Of a DNA stretch of 64,000 bases, positions 1-9,214 are shown piece by piece (the first letter of the stretch is position 1; each line of letters begins with the position of its first letter). The DNA is from Heliocybe sulcata (taxonomy: Eukaryota; Basidiomycota; Agaricomycetes; Gloeophyllales; Gloeophyllaceae), in contig ML213506.1 in the NCBI GenBank assembly GCA_004369045.1, positions 1,597,559 to 1,661,558 of the forward strand, in the 5' to 3' direction. Both the position numbers and the translations under genes were made by a program. The notes under the pieces are model-generated. The model was not told where the DNA came from. It worked only from the letters and a program-made list of their open reading frames with translations, and did not search any database.

Positions 1-102
1 CTTGAAAACCGCGCTGTGGCTGTTTCGCCTGAGCGCGCGCCGATAAAGGTGAAGAAGTCCTCGGAGGATTTGACTGCTTCGCCCGCTGCCATGCCAGCTT
101 AG
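1..102 (+). CDS. possible 3' end of a gene cut by the window edge
   Basis: Frame 1 is open from the first base to a TAG at 100-102. It reads as a Ser/Lys/Pro-rich tail ending SPAAMPA, the kind of disordered C-terminus often found on fungal proteins. Thirty-three codons without a stop can occur by chance and no domain is visible, so this is only a suggestion that a gene enters from the left. Confidence 0.3.
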   Translation, partial: LENRAVAVSPERAPIKVKKSSEDLTASPAAMPA

Positions 103-1234
103 ATGAAGAGGACGAAGGAAGTTGGGCTAATTGATCCGCTTCTGACACCGGTCGAGCGCCAGTGGGTAGCGGAGCCGGCAAGGCTGCTGCTATCATGTCG
201 AAGGCAGAGGGTGCCAAATCCACGAGGGAGGCATCGAGCTAGGCCCATCTGTGCAGTTGGAATGAGAGTAACGGTTCGATTGCAGATGAAAGTACCTGTA
301 ATGGATTCTTGCATTGCTGACAGATGAGTGCCATGGTGGTTAGGTAGCGCGCGGAGGAAGCATATTTGCTCGCGTTTGTCCCCGAACATATCACAAGCCA
401 CAATTGGTAATTCCAAGTCTCGAGACTGCGTTCTGACTCTTGCTTTCCTCCTGCCACGGACTGGGGCTAGTGTACTCAGAGACTGTTCGGAGCTAGTAGC
501 TCGCGCGATTTGTATGCTGGCTGCATCTGCTTATTGGACTAGTCACGACTCAGGGAACACAGAAGGTCACTGGTGCAAGTCTCATGAATTGAACTTGTAT
601 ATAATCACTATGCTCTGCACGGCAGTAATATCTAGCTCTCGCCTCGCCGAAAGCTAGCTCGGCATAATAGCGGGCGTCTTTAGTTCCCTGTCGCAACTGA
701 CTGCTATATCCGCTCCTGCTCAAGCCACGCTTCATAGACTGTTTCTCCTAATCTGAGCGCAACAGCTCCGTGCAGGTGATCCGTTGCTTAATTGCTCAAA
801 CTTCGAATTCGGGTTCAAAGATACCATGACGTAGAGCAACTCATAGATCAGACGATAGGCGTCGTATGTTACACTGCGTCATGCATTCGGAGTCTGGCTG
901 ACGAACAATCACCCGCGGGTCAGCCTGCAAATGATACCGAGGTATTGATTTTTGCCATTCTCAATACGCACCTGTGTGCTACACGAGCCATCCTTTTCAT
1001 TAATGAGATATGCATGTGAATATTAAAATGAATGGCTTCTCGCGCAGATGTCAACGTGTTGTCTACCCTGTCCAAGCGGGAGGTTTAAGAGATGGCTGTC
1101 TGCTTGTGAGGTGCGTCGCCTCGTCCAGGTCTGTCTATCTCGTAATCTCTCTCTTCAACTGCCTGAGTATACGTCAAGGTACGCCATTGCCGACAGCGCG
1201 GCTGTTACTTCAGTACTGAAAACGCGTCTCCCAG
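103..1234. other. intergenic region upstream of the caspase-like gene
   Basis: No ORF here reads like a protein; the short open frames on both strands have unrelated composition and no motif. The last 100 bases before the ATG at 1235 are pyrimidine-rich (clusters of TCTCTCTTC near 1148-1160), as expected for a fungal transcription start region and 5' leader. Confidence 0.5.
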
Positions 1235-3163
1235 ATGGCATCCCGCGTATTTGCCCTCATTATTGGCATCGACTCATATAAATCAGGCAACATCTGGGAT
1301 TTGACGGCCGCTGTCGACGACGCGACCAGCATCAGAAACTGGCTCATGCGCGACCTTCATGTCCCTCGCCACCAAATCTCATTCCTTACTAATAATAAAG
1401 CGACGAAGCGGAACATCGAAGATCAGTTCGCCAACCATCTTCTCAGGAACTGCTCCATCGAGCATGGTGATGCCATTCTCATCTACTTCGCTGGGCTAGG
1501 ATCGACGGTCACCGGTCCCTTGGACTGGTTCCGCGGGAAGCCCGGAGAAGTGCAGGTCCTCTGCACCTTCGACCACGACACACGGGACGGGGACGGCCGG
1601 GTGGCAGGCATCTCGGCTGTCTCCCTGCAGGCCATGCTCCACGAGTTGTCCGAGATTAAGGGCAACAACATCACTGTCGTGCTCGACTGCTGCTTCACTG
1701 GTCTGGAACGAACCAGCCATCTGCGCTTCACTCCCACAGTGAAGTGCACACCGCAGGATGTTCGCACTAACTTGTGGAAAGGTCTGCCGGCGCAGACCCG
1801 GGTGAGAGCACATAGGGATGGATTCTACGAGCGGCGGAGCAGCCACATTATGCTCGCTGCCTGTGGACCTAGGGAGAAGGCCTTGGAGGGGAAGGAGGGC
1901 GGCCGATTCACTCACTCGATCCTGGCGGTGAAGGACAAGGTGTCCCTTCACCGGACGACTTACAGTCAGCTGCTCGGCTATGTGAACGCGCTGAGCCGAG
2001 ATCAATCGGCCATTTGTGTGGGCGGAGACAAAGACCGTATCGTCTTTGGTGGCATTCCTTTTGTCCCCGACTCACACTTCGTGACGGTTGACTGGGATGA
2101 CGACTCGAAGCTACGCATCGGAGCCGGGTCGGACCATGGGGTTGTGGAAGGAAGCGAGTTTAGTTTCCACGGACACAATCGCCGTGGATCGTTGAATCCA
2201 CCTCTTACTACTCTATCCGTTGTCGAGATCCACCCGACGTGGTCCGTCGCTCGCACTCGTGTACCCAGCAAACGGCTGGATGACCAGGGATATGCGCAGG
2301 TATCCAAATGGAACAGTCGCCGGGCGCATCTCAAGAAGACTCTTTCTTCGGTCTTTAGACGAAGACAATCGACCAAGGCAGAATCGACTACTTCTGACGA
2401 TCCTCCTGTGAAGACTCTCCCAGAGGCTGATTTTGTAGAGGAGCCCGTCTGTCTCTACGCACCTGCGGATGTTGGACGGAAGGAACGCATCTTTGCCGAC
2501 CGCGCTACGCTTGACGCCACGCAATCCACTCACTACAGGCACACACCGCGATCGCAGGAGCGTAGCGATTTTATGGATAGTGCTGCTCGTCTCCACCTTC
2601 ACCTTCACCGGGGAAACCCCAGCAAACTGTTCCGCAATCTAGTGAAGATGGAGCTCTACCGTCTAGACCGGCAGACGCTACAGCGGGTAGGAGGGAACCT
2701 GCTGGTCCGGGGAAAGGCGCAGCTTCTACACGAGGCTGGCTGCCTGTACCAAGTCATCGTTCGCAATGACTCTGAGTTGGATCTTTGGCCGTATCTCGCA
2801 TGCATGCCCGCAGATGGTCACGACATCAGGATGCTATCCGTCCCGGATCCTCATAACCCTGTACCCCCGCTGCGCCGCCACTCGCACCTAGTCATTGGTT
2901 CGTCTGGTATTGGCTCCGAAGCACTGTCGTTCACGCTCCCGAACGACCAGGGCTGGGACACGAGCTTGCTCCGACTCTTCGTCTCTTCCAAATCCGTTCC
3001 TGATTCACTCTTGGAACAAAGCGCGGCGTTGGCAATAGCCGAACGCTCACGGCCTAGCGACGAGAAGGAGATAGTGACGTTCATTGAGAAAGTAGCTGGG
3101 CAGGAGGTTTGGGATACTGTCGAAGTGGTGCTCGCGTACAATGGAAACAATGCCAGGCTTTGA
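1235..3163 (+). CDS. caspase-domain (peptidase C14-like) protein, active-site His lost
   Basis: A single-exon 642-residue protein. The N-terminal 270 residues have the caspase/metacaspase p20 layout: FALIIGIDSY at residue 6, DLTAAVDDA around residue 22, strand DAILIYFAG just before residue 88, and VVLDCC at residues 148-153. In active members the residue in FxGHG is the catalytic histidine; here it is Leu88 (CTA, 1496-1498). The catalytic Cys153 is kept, but the next residue, usually His in DCCHSG, is Phe154. The remaining 370 residues form an extension with no domain I recognise. Agaricomycetes carry many caspase-domain paralogues with long C-terminal extensions. I infer a non-proteolytic or degenerate paralogue, perhaps acting as a scaffold or decoy. 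The start ATG directly precedes the first caspase strand. Confidence 0.85.
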   Translation: MASRVFALIIGIDSYKSGNIWDLTAAVDDATSIRNWLMRDLHVPRHQISFLTNNKATKRNIEDQFANHLLRNCSIEHGDAILIYFAGLGSTVTGPLDWFRGKPGEVQVLCTFDHDTRDGDGRVAGISAVSLQAMLHELSEIKGNNITVVLDCCFTGLERTSHLRFTPTVKCTPQDVRTNLWKGLPAQTRVRAHRDGFYERRSSHIMLAACGPREKALEGKEGGRFTHSILAVKDKVSLHRTTYSQLLGYVNALSRDQSAICVGGDKDRIVFGGIPFVPDSHFVTVDWDDDSKLRIGAGSDHGVVEGSEFSFHGHNRRGSLNPPLTTLSVVEIHPTWSVARTRVPSKRLDDQGYAQVSKWNSRRAHLKKTLSSVFRRRQSTKAESTTSDDPPVKTLPEADFVEEPVCLYAPADVGRKERIFADRATLDATQSTHYRHTPRSQERSDFMDSAARLHLHLHRGNPSKLFRNLVKMELYRLDRQTLQRVGGNLLVRGKAQLLHEAGCLYQVIVRNDSELDLWPYLACMPADGHDIRMLSVPDPHNPVPPLRRHSHLVIGSSGIGSEALSFTLPNDQGWDTSLLRLFVSSKSVPDSLLEQSAALAIAERSRPSDEKEIVTFIEKVAGQEVWDTVEVVLAYNGNNARL

Positions 3164-3823
3164 CTTCCTACTATTCATCCGGACCATATGTTATCTGTTT
3201 TCAATTGGTTTGAAGTTATGTGGCAGTGGTATATTTGCTAACGTTATGGGGGTTCGCATCGGATCTGTATTATGTTGCATTGAAGGAAACGTTATATATA
3301 AATATAATATTTATCCCAGATATGATTCCCCCCTGATGCAAATCCCGATGCGGCCTTTTGATTCAGATGAGTTGTGTGTTGGAGTTTTCTGGTTACGCAT
3401 CGGACGCAGTCTAGTCAGCATGATTCAACCAGCACCACTGCAATAATCCGGTTTTCATTACGAATCTCGTTTAGTATTTCTGCGAATTTCTTATCTGTGC
3501 AGTCAATATTTGTCGCTGAGTGTGTGCAATGACCGTCCGCGTTTTATTAGTGCTGGTGGCTGAGATCTGCCAGCGGGATCTGGCGTTCAGTACAGGAACC
3601 GGACTGCTTCCCGATCAATTCCCACAGGTACGTTGAGTTCCTGTGGCACCGGCAGCGAGTTCTGTGGCAACTCTTTCAACGGCCTCGGGCGGCCTATACC
3701 TACTGCCAGCTTACTTGAATCACATCTTTGTCTGTGTCGTACTCTTACTTCATGACTGTCTGTGTCTGATCATTCGACTCTCTATCCCCTCTGAGGCGAC
3801 GTATGCAGACCCCAACAACTAGC
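3164..3823. other. intergenic region
   Basis: There is no convincing coding sequence. It contains an AT-rich patch at about 3290-3315 just downstream of the caspase-like gene, a likely 3' processing region, followed by the putative upstream region of the polymerase gene. Confidence 0.5.
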
Positions 3824-6525
3824 ATGTCAGTTCCCCAGGCGTCGCAGGATACTGCAAGTCTCGTAAAACGTCTGGCAGGCCCTTCGGTGACTAAAGCTGG
3901 GTAGGAGACTGCTGGACTTGGATGATTTCTCTTTGGTGACGTGGCGGGACGCACTAGACTTGCAAAGGATCAAACCGAAATCAACCGTATCATCGCTGAA
4001 GCTTCGAAAGGTTCCAAGTTCTACGACGTGAGTCCACTCTGTGATGTGCTCGCAGCAGGCTGTAAGTGTGATGCTATCACGCGTAGAATGAGAAGAGGAA
4101 GGACAAAGACTTAACTGAACGAATTGGTGTGATTCTGAAGCACCGTGATGATCTTCTACGAAACGCGGATAAATGTGCGTGATGTCTACTGACTGATTGT
4201 CAGATGTAGTAATTTTAGGGTGTCAAGCCAAGATTGAGAGAACAGTCGATCACATGGTATGTCCTTCGTACCATGGATGGGTCACGCCTCATACAATCGT
4301 GCCCCGCCAGCTTACCGAGCTGGAAGCCCGTCGTGACTTGAGCCAGATCATCGTTCATGTCGATATGGACGCTTTCTATGCGAATGTCGAAATGCTGGAT
4401 AATCCCGATCTCAAGGGGAAAGCCTTCGGTGTAGGTCGTCCATACCAGGCTCCACGAGCGCGTTTGTGACTGTCTGAGAAGGTAGGCCATCTGCACGGTG
4501 TTCTGACCACGGCATCATATGAAGCGCGAAAGTTCGGAGTGCGCTCTGGGATGCCAGGTCGGTCTTTTTGGCGTTTCAGTACTTGCAGGGCTCATCGATA
4601 TCTGGAAGCCAGGCTTCATAGCAAAGAAGTTATGCCCAGATCTAATCTTCGTCGACATCCATTTCAAACGATACTCCGAGATGTCTGCTGTTATTATGGA
4701 TATTTTCAAGCAGTATGACCCGAATATGTATCCGGCGGGCTGTGATGAAGGATACCTCAAGTAAGTCGCGCTACCTCACGCGTTCCGGGAGTATGGCGCC
4801 AACCTGTGGCCGACCCAGTATCACTGAGTACTGCAGGGCGCATTCTCTCAGTGCAGACATCTGCGTGCAGGAGATGAGGGCACGTGTCCATAGAGAGACG
4901 GACCTGACTGTCAGCGCTGGGATCGCGCCTAACAAGGTATTCGCCCTTGATCCCCTTGATTATGTTTTGGGAGCATTAAGTTTACGATTCCTCTTGTTAG
5001 ATGCTAGCCAAGGTCAGTGTTCCGACATTGCATCAATAGCACATCCTCATAAACCGATGCACAAAACACGTAGATATGTTCTGATAAGGTCCGGCTGGTG
5101 CATATAACATGAGATGCTACACGATCTGAAGTTTCTATAGAACAAGCCGAATGGCCAATTCCATCTCCCCTTCGAACGAGATGCTATCCTCTCTTTCATG
5201 CACGATCTCTCTATACGCAAGATTCCAGGTATAGGTCGGGTTAATGAAAGATTGCTTGAGTCTATCGGGATCAAGGTAAGTTTTGATTTAAGTTACAATG
5301 TTCCATGAAATTGATGACGTGGCATGACAGACTTGCGGGGACATATATACGTACCGTGCCACGGTATACCTAATGGACAAGTACTTCGGACTTCAGTTTC
5401 TCCTGCGAACTCACCTGGGGATTGCGTCAAATAATGTGGAGCCTGTGCTGCGAGAGGAGAGGAAGAGTATTGGCGCTGAGCGGTAGGTTGCTCTCATACT
5501 ATGAGATGGATTTGCGAAGGTCTGAACAAGGTGATATAGGACGTTCAGTCCCCTAGGAGACAAGGAGCAGATCCTCAAGAAGCTCGAGGAAGTCGCAGTT
5601 GAGCTGGAGAATGACATGCAGAAGACCGGATGGGCAGGTCGGACGTTAACCTTGAAGTATAAGCTCGATACGTATCAAGGTCAGTTTCCTTATGCAACCC
5701 ACGTGTCCCTCACTCACACTCGAGACTCGCAGTGTTCACGCGAGCGAAGTCTTTCGACCGCTGGATCAGCAAGAAGGGCGATCTGTTCATGGTATGCCGC
5801 AGACATCGGCCGGTACTTACTTCTGGTCTGAATGATGTGTATTTCAGAACGGCAAGGAGCTGTTAATGCATGAATGGCCCGTGAAGCTAAGGTTGATAGG
5901 ACTGAGGATGACGAAGCTGAAAGATCTAAGGGCGGCTGAGGACAAGGGAATCAAACGCGTAAGTTTGCCGAATAACTCTTTCTGAGGTGCTTAGAGGCCG
6001 ATGGCACGATAGTTCTTCTCGGCAGCAGGCCCTTCCTCACCTGCAAAACGTCAGAAGATGGGCCATCGAGAATCAATGGAACCCGAAGAGGTCTTGGACG
6101 TCTCTGATGAGTATCAGGAGGATTGTGAGAGTATGCCGGGGTATGAAGAGCATGAGTTCGAGGAGGCGGGGTTGGCGATCGAGATTCCAGATGATCCCAT
6201 TACAGAACCTGGTGATACCGGCTCATCCAGGCCACCTCAATCCAGACCTTCAAAGCCTATCTCGTCAGCTGCGAAGCCCATGTCGAAGAAGCCGACTAGC
6301 ACAGCTCAGAAACCCCGAAGCATGGCCACTCAGGAGAAAGACGAAGGCGGGGATGAGGGAGAAGGCGGTCGGAGTTGTGTATGCCCGATATGCGGCAAGT
6401 CGATGGAGACGGACAATTCGGGGCTGAATGCGCATATCGACTTCTGCTTGAGTCGGAGTGCAATTTTGGAGGCGCAAGTTGAGTCGCTGAATCGGCAGAA
6501 GGAGAGGAAGGGGAAGAAGCGGTAG
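3824..6525 (+). CDS. POLK: DNA polymerase kappa (Y-family, DinB type) with UBZ finger
   Basis: This is a translesion polymerase that bypasses damaged template bases in the nucleus. Sixteen exons join in phase to 1872 nt (623 aa): 3824-3900, 3958-4027, 4087-4174, 4219-4256, 4311-4430, 4482-4557, 4613-4760, 4819-4936, 5001-5012, 5074-5088, 5141-5275, 5331-5482, 5540-5679, 5733-5791, 5848-5958 and 6013-6525. The N-clasp helix reads EINRIIAEASKGSKFY. Catalytic motif I is HVDMDAFYANVE and the second acidic pair is CDEGYLN, where most relatives have DEAYL. The thumb helix-hairpin-helix is RKIPGIGRV. The C-terminus carries one UBZ-type zinc finger, CPICGK to HIDFC, that would bind ubiquitin, for example on PCNA. 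Exons 9 and 10 are only 12 and 15 nt. The start at 3824 puts the N-clasp in phase. Confidence 0.93.
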
Positions 6526-6735
6526 GAGCGCTATGGTGTACTTGGTAATTGTGGGTTACATCGGGCTCTTGTCTCCGAGGGTGTAGTGATCTTATGTATC
6601 TATACGAATATGTAGCTTATCCAACGGAATCATTTATTCATTGCAACTACACATCAACGTGAGACAACGCCTCTCCTCTACGTTGGCAATGCGATCTCGA
6701 CCAAAGCTTGGTTCAATCCTTGACTCCACAACTCT

Positions 6736-7600
6736 TCACTTACCCCGATGCATCTTGAACGAAGCCTGCACGCCCGCACCAGCGCGTATATCCGCTAAGC
6801 ACTTGGCATCCACCTCCCTGCCCTTTGTTGCGAGCTCCAGCACATTTTGCACGTCATCTTTCGGCACGCACACGACACCATCCTCGTCCGCAACCATGAT
6901 GTCACCCGGGTGGACTGTGAGCGCAGGAAAATGTGATGCATCGACTGGCTCAATGGCGAGCGGCACGTTGATTGAAGATGGGCGAGTGAAGGGAGATTGG
7001 CCGAGAGTCGAGTGCCCTCTGGCGAAGACGGGGAAGTTGGCCGAGCGGTGCTCTGCAAGGTCTCTGCAGCGGCCTGAGATAATGACGCCGAGTGCGCCGC
7101 GTGCCTGCGCGCCTGCGGTCATTAGGCCTCCCCAGACTGCGTTCTTGGCTTCTACGCAATTACGAGCGTAGTAATGAAAGGGCACAAGCAAAGTTACGAT
7201 GGAAGCATATTTCAATCGATATACGAATGAACCAGCCATGAGTTAGATCTGACAACACGAGGGCGAGATGAGGAGAGACCCAACGGGGAGGAGCGTTGAT
7301 CACGACGACCGACCCGCGCGGCGCAGTGTCAACAAAATGCTCAGACAGCTTAGGTGCGTCCTTCTGCGTCCCCAGCACCATCTGCACCGTATACGCGGGA
7401 CCACACAGGCGCGTCTCGGACGGCTCGGACGCGGGCGAGAGCATATGGATGTCGGGAATGTGGCCGCCGTGAGGAGACCCGAGTGTGATGAGGGCGTCTG
7501 AGATCTCACAGGTGGAGAACGCGGACAAGTCGGAGGCAGCTGAGGTGGACATCCTCCTCGCTAGAGACGGCAGTGACAAGAGATGGAGTGCTCGTTGCAT
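6736..7600 (-). CDS. RraA-like aldolase/decarboxylase family protein
   Basis: Two exons on the minus strand (7600-7285 and 7151-6736) join to 243 aa across a 133-nt intron with an unusual GTTGGG donor. The join gives PPQAKNAVWGGLM, as in the RraA-like family. This family includes 4-hydroxy-4-methyl-2-oxoglutarate aldolases and oxaloacetate decarboxylases, metal-dependent enzymes that cleave to pyruvate. The family signature is visible as GVIISGRCRDLAEH, with the conserved Arg-Asp pair, followed by HPGDIMVADEDGVVCVP. The first 23 residues (MQRALHLLSLPSLARRMSTS) are basic, lack acids and end before the folded domain, so they look like a mitochondrial presequence. The substrate cannot be told. 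A GTAAGT lies just before the stop codon, so a further short 3' exon is possible. Confidence 0.85.
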
Positions 7601-7786
7601 TGAACGACGAGCGGACCGCGCTAGAGCCCGATCTAAGCCCGGCCTGATTGGGCCTCCGGGGCCATTGTTTTCCCGCGTTCTATAGTGGCTTACCTAACGC
7701 CTATTAGCCACGCCGCTACGGACTTGGCTCTCGGGACAGCGGTTTCCTTTACTCTTCACTGTTACTCTTCAGGATCTACTGCGCCG
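7601..7786. promoter_or_regulatory. short divergent promoter region
   Basis: Only 186 bases separate the start codons of the RraA-like gene (minus) and the VanZ-like gene (plus), so both promoters must lie here or overlap the 5' ends. I see no clear TATA box on either strand. Confidence 0.55.
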
Positions 7787-8851
7787 ATGGTGTCTCTATC
7801 AAATGCCTCGAAATCTACTAAGAAATACCTGCGCAAGACGACCAAGGCGGTCATGCGCTCCTACCACTACCGGATACCCAAGTACGATCTGCCCATACGC
7901 TTCCGTCCTGTCAGTGCTTCTCGTCGCTTTGTGCCTGCTTCCGATATTTAATGAAGTTCTGGATGTGGCTTTGGGTGGCAGTGGTTCTTGGTGTTTACGT
8001 CCCTGATAATGCTGCTCCTCGCATTGTTAGGGTTCACCAACTTTTCCCATGCGTTGCCGCTGAATGACAAGCTGTTGCATTTCTTCTGCCTGATGATCGC
8101 CACGGGCGTGTTCTACTTCATATTTGACGTTGAAGAGTACGTCCGCGTCTCTTTTTACTGCTGGTGTGCCCATTAATTTGTCCCTCCCCTCGAAGAGATG
8201 CAAGAAGAATATGGTTCTGGCGACACTCGGGGCTTATATTCACCGCCTTCGTGTGCTTTTTCGTTGGGGGTATCATGAGTGAATTTGTTCAGTCTATGTT
8301 ACCGGTACGTGCAGTCAACTGTTCCCTCTCCATTCGACATTGCTCACACGGCATTACTTTGGTCTTACAGTATAAAGAATTCCAGATGGGAGATGTATTG
8401 GTACGGTCCATGGAGTCAAAGTGGTTGTGGTCTAACGTGCTCTCCAGGCCAATCTCCTTGGGTCCAGCATAGGTCTCTACGTCGCCTACTACCTTGAGAG
8501 ATACTACCGTCACCGTCGAGAGGTGAGCTGGCGTCACTAAACCTGGAACGTTCCCTGAACCACTATAAATAGATCGCACGTCTCTACCGTCCGCTCGACA
8601 CCGACGAAGAAGCTCTTCTTTCAGACTCGGAAGAGGATGCAGCGGGGCCTATCCTGCCCACACACAATCCTGTCGGCGCGAAGTCGCAAGGCAACGGGGC
8701 GACAGGGAAGATTCGTCTCGAGGATGTCTGGGACGAGCGGGAGGATGTGTTCGACGTGGGTGAGGATAGCGACGATGAACAGGGAGGGTCGAGGACTCCT
8801 GTGCAGGGGCATGCACCAGTGCCAAAGTTTAATGTAGAGAATCCGTGGTAG
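7787..8851 (+). CDS. VanZ-like integral membrane protein
   Basis: Six exons (7787-7909, 7982-8136, 8196-8304, 8371-8400, 8448-8522 and 8573-8851) join in phase to 256 aa. After a basic N-terminus come transmembrane segments, including SLIMLLLALLGF, MIATGVFYFIF and GLIFTAFVCFFVGGIM. The VanZ-like signature is clear: NDKLLHFFCL in the middle, then YKEFQMGDVLANLLGSSIG, which is spread over exons 4 and 5. The last 100 residues are acidic and hydrophilic and would face the cytosol or lumen. VanZ domains are known from bacterial teicoplanin resistance and from uncharacterised membrane proteins in fungi, so the role is unknown. The start was chosen as the ATG at 7787, shortly before SKSTKKYLRK; another ATG in the same exon is out of frame. 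Confidence 0.82.
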
Positions 8852-9214
8852 GGTGGTGAAGACCCGGATTCACGGACTTGACGTTTGCTTGCAGAGAAGT
8901 TGTATCGTATTGTTTTGCTCGCATATCCATGTTTTGCATATTGTTTTGTTTTTATGTGCTGGTCTAGAGGAGATGCGGAGGAGTATTGTTGCCTACCTCT
9001 GGCTCCTCCGGATATTGTGGCAGCAGCCACGTGACCAGCGTAAAAGGATCGCAATCAGCCGTGAGCCACACACAGTACACCGGTCTGCAGCCAGTAAGCC
9101 ACACAGCGCCGAGAGGAGTCGTCTCTGGCAAGACGTTCATATATGTTTAGCACCTCAATATTTTAAGTCCTGAATCCGGCTGTCGTGCACTGTCTGAAAC
9201 CTGGTTTCCTCCTG
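8852..9214. other. intergenic region
   Basis: About 360 bases between two genes on the same strand. T-rich runs near 8910-8955 probably belong to the 3' UTR of the VanZ-like gene. There is no coding signal. Confidence 0.5.

Noticed and set aside
1496-2005. 169-codon minus-strand frame
   Set aside because: It is a shadow of the caspase-like gene, with no domain or promoter.
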